Part shown: positions 13,401-28,290 of the stretch, piece by piece
How positions within the stretch are numbered: the first letter of the stretch is position 1
How the letters are laid out: every line of letters begins with the position of its first letter
Assembly: GCA_003342895.1 (NCBI GenBank)
Contig: PTFA01000412.1
Coordinates: 310,001-374,000, forward strand
Length of the DNA stretch: 64,000 nt
From: Casuarius casuarius
Lineage: Eukaryota; Chordata; Aves; Casuariiformes; Casuariidae
Direction of reading: 5' to 3'
The notes under the pieces: generated by a model
What the model was told of the DNA's origin: nothing
Database searches by the model: none
What the model saw: only the letters and a program-made list of their open reading frames with translations
Translations under genes and position numbers: made by a program

Positions 13401-16400
13401 ATCAGAGCTTTCTTATTTAACTGTGTCCCCACTCAGAGGACATTGCCTGTCTAATTTTTCTACATTGATAAAATGTTTCTGGCGTAGACATAGTTTAAGG
13501 CTGTGAAACTACCGTCTTTTGTGGCTTTCAGAAAAAAATTAAAAAGTACTACAAAAGTCATAAACGTACAATATCTTGAATTCTTTACAGGGTTTTAAAA
13601 GCCTGTATCACAAAAAATTTGCATGTAAATATACATTTACACAGAGTCTATAGATGGGAAATACATTCCAGGAAAATCTGACTGAGCTCAGGTAGAATGA
13701 GATAGGTCCTAGCAGACATCTTTGGATTTGCCATTTATGTATGTAAATCAAGGGAAATCACTGAATGTCTGTATGAAGAGACAGGAGGATAGTGTAGCAA
13801 TGGCACTTCAGGATTTACCCTTGCCTTCCTGGATTACTTGCTTCTCCTTTCCTCCTCTTCCCTGTGGCCTCCTCCTTCGACAGAACAAGGAAGATCTAGA
13901 CAGTCTCCTTGGTCACTGATTCTTGATCAGTTCTGGTGCCTGAAACAACCTTTATGGCTAAAGTATGCTAGAATGTGTTATCTGCAGATGAAGTTCATAA
14001 CTTGCTGATTTGTTAAGTGCAAGCAGTACATCGCTAGTGCAGTACATAGCTTTCAAGACAGAAATAAGAGACTTGCATATTTTCCTATTGTTAAAACCCT
14101 TCTTTTTCTATCCAACTCCTCTACCTGTATCAGTGTTCAATAAATTATATGCTTCTGTACTGCATACTAAGTGATTAATGCTAACACTGAGAGCTGTGGT
14201 GAGTATAAGCCTTTCACATTTTTTCCAAAGGAAGGTTTTCTACCTAGAAATTAACGATTAGCGTGGTCACTAGGAATGTCTGACAAAGCACGCGCAAAAC
14301 TAACCACTAATTACTTTTAAATTGACAGCATACTTTTATGAATGTCCTTAATGAAGATTAGGTTTAGCCAATGTTTAAATTTAAATTTTTGGAGTTACAT
14401 GTGACACAGAATCAAAGTATTTTTGCGTTAGAAAAAAGCATACTCTTCACTGCTACATAAAACAACATGATGTTCTTTATGTTAAAGAATTCATGTAAAT
14501 CAGTGTTGCTTAAACTTTCTTAAACTTTTCAAATCAGCTAGGAGCATCAGATCTGAAGGCCTTCAGGTAAGAGTGCAAAAACTAGTAAATACAGGTAATG
14601 TGTCCATTACAGCCATTAATGTATACAGTACTCGTAACAGACAAAATCTCAACTTATTTACTTTTAAATATAAAAATGAATAAGACTTTTTAAAATTAAG
14701 ATTCAACTAGGGAGCAACAACTGCAAAGAAAATAAAGCTTCAGTCTATGAATCTATCTGAGCAGTAAATCACCAGTACTGGGAATTTATTGTATGAAGAG
14801 CTGGGTTACCCACGGAGGCAGAAAACTATATTCCTCCAAGGAGAATCATTAAAGTGAAATCAGAATAATCATGGATGAATAAATTATTTCAGAGAGTTCA
14901 TAAGCTATGGAAAGGAGAGGCTGGAATCGAGCAAATGCCGCACTGAGAACTACACTGTCTGTGATAAGTTAGAAATTCTTTTTGAAAGCAATCAGAAATA
15001 CAAATGCAGGAAGAGGATTTGCATCTAGGATTCTGCTTTGAACCTCAAAAGAAGCCTCAAAGGCTCGAAAGGTAAGATTCCTATAGGGCTGTCTTGAATT
15101 TGGCAGTGCAGATTGCAAGGTCCAGCACAACGGCGACCACCAGTTTCCACACAGCAGTGTGCGCTCAGCACCCCAGGCTGAGAACAAAACATCAATGTGG
15201 TTGGGCTTCTAGCAGCACTGAATCATGGAAACTGGTAAAATAAAAAGGCATATGGAAAATACTATGAGTAAGGACAATCCTTCCCCCCTCCAGCTCTTAA
15301 ATCAAAGCTATTTGGTAATCAATCAGGTGTAGGTAAAGCTTTTTTCCATGTTACAAAACTGCATTTTAAAAGCTGGAAAACAGGAAGTTAATGTAAGGAA
15401 CACTGATGGGAACACACTGACTATATATTACTGATACTGATGCTGTTGTGTTTATTTAAATTGATTACTATGTGTTAAAACAGTTCCTGTCCACTAGAGA
15501 TGCATGTAAAACAGATCACACTTGATGGCATTTTACATCAGTGATTACTCCAAAAGCCCCAAAGCAATGTAACTGAAGTTAGCTCTACTTTGGTTTGCTT
15601 ATTAATATTTCAGACTCTAGACTCATTTTCCACAGATTCTGTTACTTAAGCTGGTTCTGAAGCGTTAGGCTGCTGCTGGGATCTGAACGTAGAGTGCAGT
15701 TGCACTGACTGCTATTATGAGCGTAGCAGTTTACAAACCAATATCTGGCTGTGCAAGGAAACTGTATAAATAGTACAATCCAAACAAAAAGATATTAAAT
15801 GTTGTATGCTGGTGTGCAGCTTTCTTCTGAATGAAAAAGAAAAAAAAGATAGTGGCCAGCTAGAGAGGAAATCTCATAGGTGTATCTTATCAACACAACT
15901 TAACACCATACAGTCCAAGGTGGGGCACAGCACAAGAAAAGGGAAAAAAATTGTTTAAATGGATGTATTTATAAACAAACAGTGACAAGACTGACATTGG
16001 GAGATGCAAATGCACATTACATACACGAACCTAAACTACAACCAATCAAAAGGAAAACGATACTCATAGTTCTCTGACTTGATCTAATTTGTTTCATAAA
16101 GGATTACTGATACGTAATGGATTACATATCTCTACCATAAGGCAGGATGAAATGTCTCACTTTTTTACAGAACAAGAAGAAAGGGAAAAATAATTTGCAT
16201 TTAAAATTGAAACATAAAGACATATCTTGTCTTGAAAAAAAAAAGCAGAGAACTTTCGAGTTTCAAATGGAGGAGGGTGGAGAGTTATTTCTGAATTACT
16301 TCATTTTATAATAAAGAATCTTACATAACATTATCTGGAATATATCTGTGATTTTATCATTCAATTTCTTAGTGCCTAGCCTTTCTAACAAGCACTTGAA

Positions 16401-19400
16401 TTTTATTTATTCTCTGCTTGTTAAATGCAGAGCTGGCAAGCATTTCACCAAAATAAAAATAAACAAAAACTATTATGATTTTGTTAAGATGAATAGATAG
16501 AGTTTAAGCCAAAATCTTTAAGAGGAAACGAAATGCCTTTCAAATCCCAGTTTTTACAGCTTCCCTGAATGTGAAATAGTTCTATGTAAATGAACCTAGT
16601 GCTTGGACTGAGTTTATTCGTAGAGAAAAAAAGAACAAGGGAAAAGTATTTATATGCTGGGATAATTTTATTTGACAGAAGTCACAAGGTAGGACTATGA
16701 GCAGAGAAGCAGTAGGTCTAGGTAAAATTTTGCCTCCTTTTTCAGTATATGAATTGCTGATGGATGTAATTTGAGATTCAGCAGCTGGTAAACAAGGATA
16801 TATTATATTAAAAAGTGCAAATACAAATATAAAAATAGATTTTTTAAATGACATTTTTAAAGTGAATTTTATTATAGATATCTAAGACAGCATTCAGTGA
16901 AGTTATTCATGTGTACCTTGATCAGATTATTGCAATGATGCAATCTCCTTACCGATGTGACTTGACATTTTGCCATACTTTCATTCACGAGCTGTCATGA
17001 ATGCCTTACTTTATACAACATCTGTTCTTCTAGCAAAAATCTCTCTATTCTGGTATGGCAGAGAAAATGCTATAGAGGATTTTTTGCACAGCTACTAATC
17101 CAAATAAAGAGAATGAAGACAGAACTATCGAAGCTATTTTTTCTGGATTAGGACACAAGATCACTGACTTTTCACAGTTTTGCATCTTAATGTGCACTGA
17201 GGAAACCATATTTCTCTAAAAGTTAGAATTTTAATTCATTTGTGCTTTCTTAAGCCCAGAGGACAGTGCTACTATTAGTAAAGTAAAATGCAATAGAAAA
17301 AATGTAACTCTTTCAATGGGAATTGCCAAGTAGGTGAGCCCAAAGCTTTGACTTCTTGTTGGCATCTGAAAAAGAAATACCTACAAATCCTAATCTTAAA
17401 AACTCACTGTTCCATTAGCAACTGCGAAAATATAACAAAGAGAAGCAAGACTACATTGTACCGATATAACTGTACAAAACCGAAATGGCTAGTGGCTTTG
17501 TTGTGTCCATTCAGTTCTGAGCTGTAGATATCACAGATATAGAAAGACACACTTTTCTTCTGGTCTGTTTTCACGTTGTGGATCTTGTTGAGGACAAGGC
17601 TGCCATGTTAATTATAGCCATGTCCAGAAACAATATGAAAACCTCAGTGTTCACACCAATGAAAACAGAGCTAACTTAGAAAAATGTTACTTTAAAGTTC
17701 AAAGAGCATCTCAACAAAGGATATGGGGTTCATAAGGCAACGAGGTAGGCAACCTCAATTTAATGCTGCAGTTTTTCTTCAGTGGATTAGTGCATTTATG
17801 CTAGATGTTTATAACCAAATTCTCCATCTGCTGGAGTCCTGCTTGAAATCAAAGAAGAGCAACTGAGAGGAACTAGTTAAGTTCACTTCATCTTGTGTCC
17901 CCGAGCCCAGGTATAGCTTTAATCGCCAAAGAACAGTTTTTGTTTATGCCATGACAATGATCTTATGTTAGTGAAAATGACTAATAAATATTAAGGCACA
18001 GCTCCACTCTATTGGCCATGGCCCCCTAAAACACTTCTGCCCTTAAATTATGTCACCCTGAGATTGTAACTGTTGAATGTCACAACGAGTTTTCTGGTAT
18101 AGAAATTCTTCATATTGCAAAAATATTCTCCAAGTGAGTCATACAGACTGAAAAGTTTAAAAAAAGAAAATGCAAAGAAAAAGAAAATCCTCATGTTGTG
18201 TGTGTTTTCCCTAAGTGTGACTCATTTTGTTTGTGCTTTCCCTATCTATGAGATATATTTGTATTACATATAAGAAAGTTAATTTATGTAACAAAATATA
18301 AACTTTGTGTTACTCTTGTGTCAAGTCTGCATATAATATACTCAAAATAATGTACAGACCTGGGCCATAAAAACTCAGTACAAAACTAGCTATTTTCTTG
18401 GTAATCTGCCAAATAAGAAAACATCATAATTTACTCATTATGGGTTACTTACTTTAGGCTGAAAGTCTAAAGACCACCTTTGGTGTATCATCAGATCTAT
18501 TTAAATTCCTTTCATACTTCCATAATTGTTACTCTAATCATCTTCAGAAGCAGTGCTAGAAACATACTTTGAACAATATGCAATTCAAGTTTCAGCTACT
18601 GTATGTGGATATTCACTTTGGATTTTCCTTTATATTAAAATATTTGCATACTTAGAAAAACAATACTGATATCAAAGCATTCTCTAGTGCCTAATAATTA
18701 ACTGAAGATTCAACTTCTTCAGTTGTCTACCACTTGTACTGACAATTGTCACTGTTGAATTCATTCTCCTAAACTTAGTATCTGGCAAACTGCTGCTGTA
18801 AAGTTTTAAGTTATAATATCAGAAGAAACTAACTGTAAAAATTGCATTAATTGGTGCACTTGTTAGTAATATAGGTAGAGATATTTTTGGAAAAAAGGGA
18901 AAAAATACACAATTCAGAAGAACTACAAAGTGTAAGGGATTGTCACAGTAAAAATTCCTGAGCCAGGTTTCAGAAAGCTGGTATACCTTCTTAGTGCAGG
19001 AGAGCCAGCAAAGCCTTCTGTAAGCCCTGGATGCAGAATTTGCAGAAATGCAACAAATTCAAAATGTTGGACTTACTGTGCACACATAGAGGATGCTCTT
19101 GAATCTGAATATCAAAAGTAGTCCCCTCTGCCTTTGAGATGGAAGTGGTCCATACATGCACAAACCTGTTGCGCAGTGCAGTGTAAATGTCCTGGAATTT
19201 AAGAGCCTGTAACTAAAATTGAATTCTAGAGTCTACGCTGGTGGCAAGGGCCTGCAAGTCAGACTTGTGATTCTCAGTATAGCAGCATTGTGTTCTTTTC
19301 AAACTAGCCTAATTAGAAGGAGGAACAACCTCTTACTTCACTCAAGTTTTAAAGAATGAGATTCAGTTACGTACAACATCGTGTAATGTATGCTACAGAT

Positions 19401-22400
19401 AACCATACTTTAATCTAGAGCACTTAAAAATCTTCCTGCAGTCTCTGACTGAATGAGCTTCCAAAGTCATGAATTCAACAGATCAACTGCCTGTTGCAGG
19501 AAACAGTATTTCCTCTAGTTCTCTGAACACTTAATTCCCTGTACTGGCCCCCCTATTCTTGTATTATCAGATAAGATTATAATCATAATCTATAGTGTTT
19601 TATTAACAAATCTAAGTATACAATCAAATCCAGTTAATCAGTATGCAGCCAATATATATTCCAAAACTATGTTTATGGAAGTAATGTATTTTCTGGGAGA
19701 GAAAACTAACACAAAAATTTGCAGATTTCTCACAACACAAGACACCATGAGCTAACCTATCAATGAGCCTAAATAAAACAGATGACATGCTATACACTTG
19801 AGTGTCTCCCTCCTTGCAACTAATTTTTCATGCTCACATTTTATTTTCTGTTTTTTGGAAAGCAGGGAATAGCGCTGTGATGAACATTCATCTGCCGCTA
19901 TACTTGCAACAAGCAGATCAATAGGTTTCCTTCATTACGCTTTCAGCCAAACACATAGCACATGCAGAAGCCGGGGGAAAGGGAGAGAAAGAAAGAGAGA
20001 GAGAGATTGATGCTGATAATAAAAACTCTGAGACACAAATGAAGATAAAAAATGGGGCCATTGCATACCTACGTGTAGTTTTATAAATTAGCAGACTTTG
20101 GACTTTCCTCTGTGGGTCAATCAATTATTCTAAATTTTGTACAGTATTTTCAAGATAAAATGTAAGTGAAGTCGATCTGGTCTAATTAACATCTCAAGTG
20201 AACTACAGCTATTTTTAAAAAGATTACTGTGCTTTTTAACAACTGGATAATGAGTCGGTCATATATGTATTACACACATACTATACCACACAACTGCTAA
20301 GTCAGCATCATTGCTAATTAATGTACTTCCACTCTTAGAAAGTTCATTTAAAAACTCCTGCTAACATTTATAAAAATGACAAGCATGAAGCTAAACGATT
20401 TTCATAAAAGAGGGAAAAACCTTATTGTAGATTACAAAGTTTGAAGAGGAAATGAATTTATATTTTATCATTAATATGTTACCATTTATATTTTACCATT
20501 TCAGAGCACTCACGATCTACTTTTCTTGCCACAAGGGAATCACTTTTTAAAGAAACTTGCTGTGATTTAACTGAATTAAACCCAAGAAACAGAGCATCTC
20601 TTTCATCCTAGACAAGTGGAATTGTTAAGGTGCTGAGCAAAGGGGCTCTAGAGAAAATAAAAGCCTCTCCAGCTAGGTATATAGTACTACTACCCTATAA
20701 TGCCTGGGCCTCAGCAAACTATAAAAACCTTGTATAACTAAAGGTAAGTAGAAGTTTTAAAAAACCTTCTGCCTATTCCTCTCAAGCAGCCTTCAGTTGA
20801 CCATGCCCACAGTTTTACCAGGTCTGGAAACTGGTGACAATAAAAAGGATTAGGTGAAAAGAAGCTTTTCTTTGTTATTAGACTCTGAGATGGAAAATGG
20901 ACTCTACAAGGATGTCTTCTACAAGAGAAAGCAGGAAGCAAACTCTACCTCAAATTCTTCACAGTGGTGAATATACAGATCCAATTTGTCTTCTAACGGA
21001 AGATTTGGTACTTCTTCAATTAAAGATCTTGTATGTAACAGCTTAAAAAGTTCTCTGATAGTACAGTCAATTACCTTTTCGGCAATTTTAGTTCAAAGAT
21101 TACCAGTGTATCCAATTCCAAAGCTTTTCTCAAAATCAAAATAATAATTAAATTTCTCAAGATGAACCTACATTGACTATTTCTGAAAAACAGATTTCAG
21201 AAACTTCTTATAACAGATGATCTTTTTTTTTTGCTTTTGTTCTACCATTGTCAGAAGGCACATTCAGCTGAACTCCTGCAACACTGATTCCATTTCTATT
21301 GCCTGTGTGTCCCTGGCATTCTGTGAAGGTCCAAAGCTATTTGATGATGATCTCGATGTACAAAATTAAGAAACTTTGAACTGGGAATCAGCTTAAGAAA
21401 AATACTTTCTTGCAGTAACCACCATAGAAATAGGTGTAGGCACAACAAACTACCTTAAGCTCCTATCTGGAGTGTGGTTCTTTTTTCCCCTGGATATCAG
21501 ATATATATGCAGATATATAGTTAACATTACTCCTTTCTTCTCCTGGATCAAACCAAATGTCAGGCTTTTAGGGCTTTATTGAACATTATTCTGGGAGAAC
21601 TTCTACCATATTTAGAGGTCAGAAGGTTGTTTATCTATAGCAACCTTTTCCATTTTCCAAAATAATAACAGGTGACATTGATCATTGCTGGACTTGCATC
21701 CTGACTTTAACCTGTATTTCCAAATGAAGAGTCCCTTATGAGGTTAGAAACCTCATAAAGAGGAATGCATCCTTTATGGAGTCCAGAGAATGTCCAGTGC
21801 CTCCTTGCCTCTTCAAATACCTAGAGCTGCCACAGAAATCTTCAATTCTGACTGATGCTCCTTTGGATTTCAGCTCAAATGGTCCATTCCAAAACAGAGA
21901 GGGTGTTCTCCTGCCCCCAGAGAAGAATGTATCCGTATTTTTTTGTTATACCTTCAGTCTGCAGTTTAAAAGAAAGCAATCTAGATCTCACACAGTATGT
22001 TTTCAAACCATGGAACTGTGATCAGCTGGAAAAAAGTTTTTTTAAGTACATCACATGATCTGGCTCATCAGACAGCCAGGTTATCCACATCTTTAGATAC
22101 AAAGATCTTCTCTTTGGACAGAATATAAAGGACAAATTGCTTGCACACTCTCACACTGACACCCTAATACTTCGGCTAGCAGACCCTTTCCTACAAATCC
22201 CAAAGACTTCCTTTGTGGACAGGGACTTAATACTCCAATTTTCTTTTTCTGTTGAGGTAGACTCTATCTGTTCCAAGATCACTAATCAGTATCGCAGTCT
22301 GATAGCTACAGAAAAGGCAAAATAGTTCTTGGAATCTGATCAGGCAGGAGAGCCATAAATACCTGAGACCCGCTAAGGAAACACACTGGCTTCCACTCCT

Positions 22401-23696
22401 TTCAAAGACAGCGATCCCTCCAGAATGCAAAAAGAACAAATGGCTGGAGCTGCAGGCAAAGCAAGAAGAGTCTAGTTCTCCTTTCACTGGCTTATTTCCT
22501 TAATATGCAAAAGAGCAAGTTGACCATTTTTGCTGATGAGAACTGTAAGAGTGGGATTTGCGGAAAACAAAGTGGCATCAAGCTCAGATGCCTGTTGATC
22601 TAGAGCTTTTTTTAAATTTACACAGATCATTCAGAAGAATGGTTGGTCAAATGAAGATGGCCTCTGCCTTTCATCCGCAAGAACTAAATTTAATTTCTTG
22701 CTCCCTGTATTAGCTTAGAAAACCACTCTGTCCTTCTGTGTGTATGAATATTGTATTATCATTTAGTCTATATTGGCGTTTGATGATAACCATGATAAAA
22801 ACAGTGAGGCCTTCATATAATAATGAGGCACAATAAACTGCAGAATACATATCAGATACTTTCAAGGACAGATAGTTGATCATCTTTAAAACAACTTATC
22901 TCGTGGTAGAGCCAGAAGCAATTATTTGTCTTGGACAGAAAATTGGGTAAGCATCTCTTTGTCCTTAAAAAGACTCTCATTAGATTTTCTGCCTGTTCGT
23001 ACCCTGATATTAGAAAAAAATCCTTTGTATTAATAAGGATAAAGAAGTGCTAGGATTGATTGCTTGAGTGGCTGAAGTTTCTTGAGGACAAATTAGACAC
23101 TCACCAGTAAGATATTAGTAACATACAGCTGATCCTGCTCAGGGACAGAGTGATGGATTATGTGAGCTCCTTATGTTTGCTTTTGTATGGTGTTCATTAA
23201 TAGAGTGAAGTAAGAGCATCTTTATGTGAAGGAGTAAACATAACTAATCTGAATAAGTCCAATGTGCAAACACAGAGCATCACATAATACCAGTTCAGTC
23301 CCATTTCCTCCCCACTTCACCTCAGTTGCTTATGAGACTGTCTAAAATCTCATTTGCCTAGAATGATACCTTTAAGTGTTGAAGTCTTACATCCTCCTTT
23401 TCTATCAGTATTACCTTCACTTTTTGGCATGTGTGTGTATTTCATAGGACTTTCAATAGTGGTATTTTTTAACAAGATTGGTGTATAGGAAGTAGAATTT
23501 AGGGACCAATATCACTGATCAGCATGTTACCTGCAGGAGTGACTGTGAGCACGGTCAACAAAGCAGTCCATTAATGACTGACAGAACACTATTTACAAAA
23601 ACTAGGCTGTACATTAACTGGGTCAAAGTCATTTACTTTACATCTGTAAAATATCTAGTTACAGTGGCCAAACTAGAATGCAAAATCAAGAATATA

Positions 23697-23711
23697 TGTG
23701 TGTGTGTGTGT
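23697..23711. repeat. (TG)n microsatellite
   Basis: About seven TG units, short and pure. Confidence 0.9.
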
Positions 23712-23863
23712 ACTCACAGTCATAATCAACTATTACATCATTTTGATAATAAAGCACTGTGTTTCTTGGAGCTATGTTTCTGACCTTAAAGAGTACATTT
23801 ATAAATCAGGTATCGCTAAATAGTGAGACACAAGATTTGTTTTAAAGTGAATTATAGAGTGGA

Positions 23864-23878
23864 TTTTTTTTTTTTTTT
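23864..23878. repeat. Poly(T) tract
   Basis: A run of 15 T. On the minus strand it reads as poly(A), but no retroposed body could be recognised beside it. Confidence 0.9.
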
Positions 23879-26718
23879 AACCTAGGACAGTATCTCTATG
23901 GATTAAACCAACAAGTAACTTTTTTTTGGAGCTTGAGTTTCATTTGGGCATCAAGTTCATACACATGGAGCAAAATTTTCAATTTAATATTAGGTTTAGA
24001 ACTTTGCTCACTATGGTTCTACAGTGAGATACAACGAATTGTCCTGTTTTTAGGAGATCTTGTCAACTTTAAGAGATTCTTTTAAAATACAGAATGAGTG
24101 AACTCTACGTGCTCCAGATGGATTGATTCAATATTACAGAAAGCCTCAAATCCATCTTTTTGATACTCATCCATTAATCAACTGTAATACTATGCTGAAG
24201 CCTGATCATTGCACAGTGGGTCATGGCATTCAATTGACAGTATTTTATAAATTCTGTTTTTATCCTGTGATACTGTGGATTCTAGTTTATCTTAACATCT
24301 TTACCCTGAAAACATGGTATGAAAGGCCAATCTTAAATAATCTCTTTTTTTCCATTCTAATTACAATTTCATGTATTTTTCATTTCAAGTCTTGCTAAGC
24401 TGGTACTATACCCTTAAACTGTAGAAGAGTATCATGAAGTTGATACGGAAGTATTTACAACAGTATATGCATTTTTGGTAGATAATGAACCAAGCCAGAC
24501 TTTTGGAAAATAACAACAAACTTCAGATATCCATAAAGCATCCTATATCTAGCAAGGTTATTAGTAATCATAATGTGATGGCCATTTCTACAGAGCCTTT
24601 CTAGTTACAATAATACCATTGAGTTAAAATAGGTCAGACTGACTGGTGAAGCATCTTGCAGTCTGGGCATCTGCAAGTCCATTATGGAAGTATTCTCATT
24701 TTAATGTAAGAGAAAATTAATGATGTTTTCATTATATAATTTATGCTCCTATGTTATGTAGCAGGTACCTAGCTGGACTTTACATCATCCCAGACTAATA
24801 TGATGATTTTAAAACCACGCTGAACATGGTTGCAGGGTGATCATGCAGAATTTTCCCCCACAGCTGATTTTTCCCCACTTGTGCACAGTGCAAGGCAAAA
24901 AATGAAAAAAGTAAATGAAATCAAAAAAGGGTGATGGGCGAGCAGGTCAACTGTGTGAGAGAACACGTGCAAGTATACCTCAGAAACACTATAGGTGGAT
25001 GAGCACGAAGGGAGCCGAGCCTGGTTGTGCAGTGGGGAAAAGAAAACATTGTTAAAAAAGAAATGGTGGCACAGTAAGGGTCTCAGAAGGTTTTCTGTAT
25101 AGGTGGCTCCAGCACTGAGATAGTAGCAGGGGGTTCATTAAGTTTCCAAGACCAGCTATTTCAGAATCTCCAAATTCAGGCTTTTTAAGGTGGAAGCTTC
25201 TTAAAAGAAAAAAGATATTGTACTTATAAAATAGTTAAAACTAATGATGAATCTGAAGTGCTAGTCTTTATTCCTCCAGAAAATTGGCATTGTGACCAGA
25301 AAACTATCTTTAGGATAATAAAGCATTCTAGAAAGAAGCTTACCAATCATCTCCTTCATTTAACACTATTAGTTTTACTTTAACTCTGCAAAAAATACAA
25401 AGTGAAAACACATTAAAGGCCCTATTCTTCCCTGTGTATGTTTTTAGATGCTCAGAACTAGCACTTCAATAATGAAGTTTTTTCTTCAATCTCACTTCTC
25501 CAAAAAACAGAGTAACTTGCAAAGGCTAAATTACTAATGGCCAGATATGGGCCAGCAGAAATCTGCATGTTATGTCCCTCATTAATATAAAAGGCTGTGA
25601 TTCTTGAGGGACGCTGTCCATTGTCAGCATATCAGCACCGACACAACTTCATTGGGAACACTATAGTTTTAATGATAGAAGTTGTTCAGAACCTAGAGTG
25701 TGGTTTTACTATGCACAAAATGCAACAATATGATTGCTTAAGGAACACTTTGTTCATACAAGACATCAATTTTTCTATACTACTAAATCACTCCTAGATC
25801 AGAGATAAATAAAAAATTAAAAAAAATAATGAGTTTCCAGTTATTTATAGGATTTTCTTTTCTTTAAGTGAGTCTGAAAATCCTTTCCTTGGCTGAATAT
25901 ATTTTGTATTTCAATTACAAAGACTAATCTCAATTTTAGGGTTTTTTTCCTTAGCTTGTGTTAGTCTATTAATGATCTGACGACAACTGGCTGTGCAGAC
26001 TAAAAACACTCTAATAAATGAAATAAAAGAGACACGGTTCCTATAAATACATTAAAAAATTCCTCTTGATTTTTTTCTAAGGGTGGAAAAATGACTCATC
26101 AGAAGTCTATGCAAAAATCCCTTAGACTTCAACAAAATCAGCACTGTACAACACTTCAGATACATTGATATTAAAGTGAACCCAGCAAGAATTTCCACAT
26201 AAATTGTAAGTGACCATTTCCTGACTTCGGTATTATGATGGACTGAGCAAGATGATACTCAAAGTCACTCATGAACATTCTTCAATTTCAGACATATGTA
26301 TTTCATAATTCTCCACTGAAATGTAAAATATCACTTCCAGGAAAATTCTACATTTATATTTGTCTGTGTTCATTTATATCTCCATTATAGACATCTATAG
26401 AGCTGTTTTTTCTTCACATAAAATTTATAATGCTCTCACTGAAAATATTTTTTGTTCCTTTCTGGCATTCTGTATATATTTCCTTTGCTCTAACTAGATA
26501 ATATTACTAAGGATGTCTAAACGACTTCAGGACATCTTAAATGTTCACACACACTCAAACACTACCTCCTTCCCCTGATGACATGTTTCCTTATGACAAC
26601 ATGGTACAGTGAGTTGATTTACAGAAGGATTATGTCACGAATAGAAAATGACTTCAGACAAATAGAAAGAGAATGCAATTTTAAGAAACCAAGTATTATT
26701 CTTAAACAGTCTCTTTTN

Positions 26719-26766
26719 TAAAAAAAAAAAAAAAAGAAAAGAAAAAAAAAAAGAAACAAAAAAAAG
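26719..26766. repeat. A-rich low-complexity tract beside an N
   Basis: Long A runs are broken by single G and C bases, directly after the ambiguous base at 26718. The N probably reflects poor sequencing through the homopolymer, so the length here is unreliable. Confidence 0.9.
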
Positions 26767-27438
26767 ACCCCCTCCTCCAACAAATACTGAGCAAAAATTG
26801 TTTCTAGGAGGATTATTTTGAAAGCTTTCCAAGAAAGATAAGGTGTGCTTTTGCTTAGTTATATGACATGAGGTTCTGCTATTCACCTCAGACTTTTGGA
26901 TGCATTTCTAATCAAGATCCTCATAAATAATCTCCAACCATTGTTCCCATGTTTTGTCTTCTAATAGCATGGAAAAAGAAGATCCTTTGGTTTCAGCTTT
27001 GCAGGCGAGGATCCAGAGAATGGATTAACAGCAAGAAATGTCAAAGCAGCAGTGTTTAAAGTATCAGCAACTAAATAAACGGGAACAGCAACAATGAGGA
27101 GGTTTGGAATCTTATCCAACCAAGTTTGAAAGAATTTGACTCATCTTGTCTATTCCTCACACTATCTTACAAGAGGTATACTTTAAACTAAACCTTTGTG
27201 TACTCTTGCTCTTCGACATCTACTATAGGAAGACTGCTGTTGCCTACCTAATTATCCATATTTTCATTAAAACCTGACCTAAATTTATCATTTAACTTCA
27301 GTCTTATTCCTCCTAGCATTTAATTACTTTAAATCATTCCTTAGTTTCTTCATATTCATAAAGTCTCAGTTACAAACAGGCAAATGATAATATTGCTTCC
27401 ACTAAAATACCTGTATATTTTACTTCTTTCTGTTCTCA

Positions 27439-27476
27439 AACACACACACACACATAAACATACATATATATATATA
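27439..27476. repeat. Compound (CA)n(TA)n microsatellite
   Basis: About eight CA units, an imperfect link, then about seven TA units. Confidence 0.9.
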
Positions 27477-28179
27477 AAAATTTTTCCTTAAGCACACTAA
27501 CTCCATATTTTTTTTTCTTATTCACGCATGTGTAGACTCTCAATTTACCTGTGTTACTTTCTCATAATGATGAAATCAAAGTTATGCTCAAGTGTTTTGG
27601 TCTCAAAATGGTCTTCAGGAAAGGATTTATCAGTTCCTTACTCTTACAACCTACACTCTTCCACATACTGATTGCTGTTTCTTTCTGTTATTTTCAAGAG
27701 GACCATGCAATGAGATTGTTGCATCTGCTGCACACTTATCATTTCCAGATCCTTTCTACATCACTGCTTTCTTTCTAACTGGTCTCCATTTTTGAACATC
27801 TGCCTGATGTCAGCATTCCTTAAGTGAACTGCTTCTGCAATATTAAAATTAAGTGTCAATATGTTTTTTTCATTTTTCTAAGTTCCTTTGATGATTCTGT
27901 GGACTATCACTTACTCTGCTTCCGATTTGCTGTCATCTGTGAACTCCAGTAACTGATCTTTTGACTGTTTCTTCCAGTTGGAAAGAGGGGGCAATTGTTC
28001 TTATTTTGTATGCTGCCTGACAATCCCTACCCATTACTTTGGAGGAAGCTAGCTAACATGCTAACATTTGAGCCCTGCTCAAATGTGCTGTGGGGCTTTT
28101 TTTTCCCCCATGAACATTCAAGTTAAGGCACCATATTCTCTGTCACAGAAATTCCCCACTGTGACAATGATTTTAAAAG

Positions 28180-28290
28180 AACTATGCCCATTTACACCAG
28201 TTGAGAATCTGGTCCAAAGACTGCATGAGCAATTTGCCATTAGTCTGAAGGCCATAGTGACTTCACTCAGATCTTTAATAATGGAACATA
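28180..28290. repeat. Possible ancient amniote interspersed repeat remnant
   Basis: The plus strand contains catttacaccagttgagaa followed by tctggtcc. This closely resembles a motif (ATTTACACCAG...GAG..TCTGGCCC) common in old repeats of reptiles and birds. A second piece, gtgacttcactcagatct, resembles the neighbouring part of the same family on the other side. The identification is from memory of the motif and the borders are uncertain. Confidence 0.4.

Noticed and set aside
16953..16991. Phase-0, 39-nt exon-like block on the minus strand (LVNESMAKCQVTS) with donor TCG|gtaagg
   Set aside because: The acceptor has almost no pyrimidine tract (aagtaaggcattcatgacag). In 28 kb of intron a block like this is expected by chance.
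19087..19140. 54-nt phase-0 open block on the minus strand before a gtaagt donor
   Set aside because: Its only in-frame acceptor is ctcaaag, a very weak site, and the peptide is not recognisable.
21776..22325. Cluster of plus-strand open frames suggesting a retroelement
   Set aside because: No reverse transcriptase, protease or terminal repeat motif could be read. A local 10-bp hairpin is the only structure.
23523..23534. 12-nt minus-strand micro-exon (SLLQ) between tgctcacag and gtaaca
   Set aside because: It is too short to judge, and the combination of AG and GT at such spacing is common by chance.
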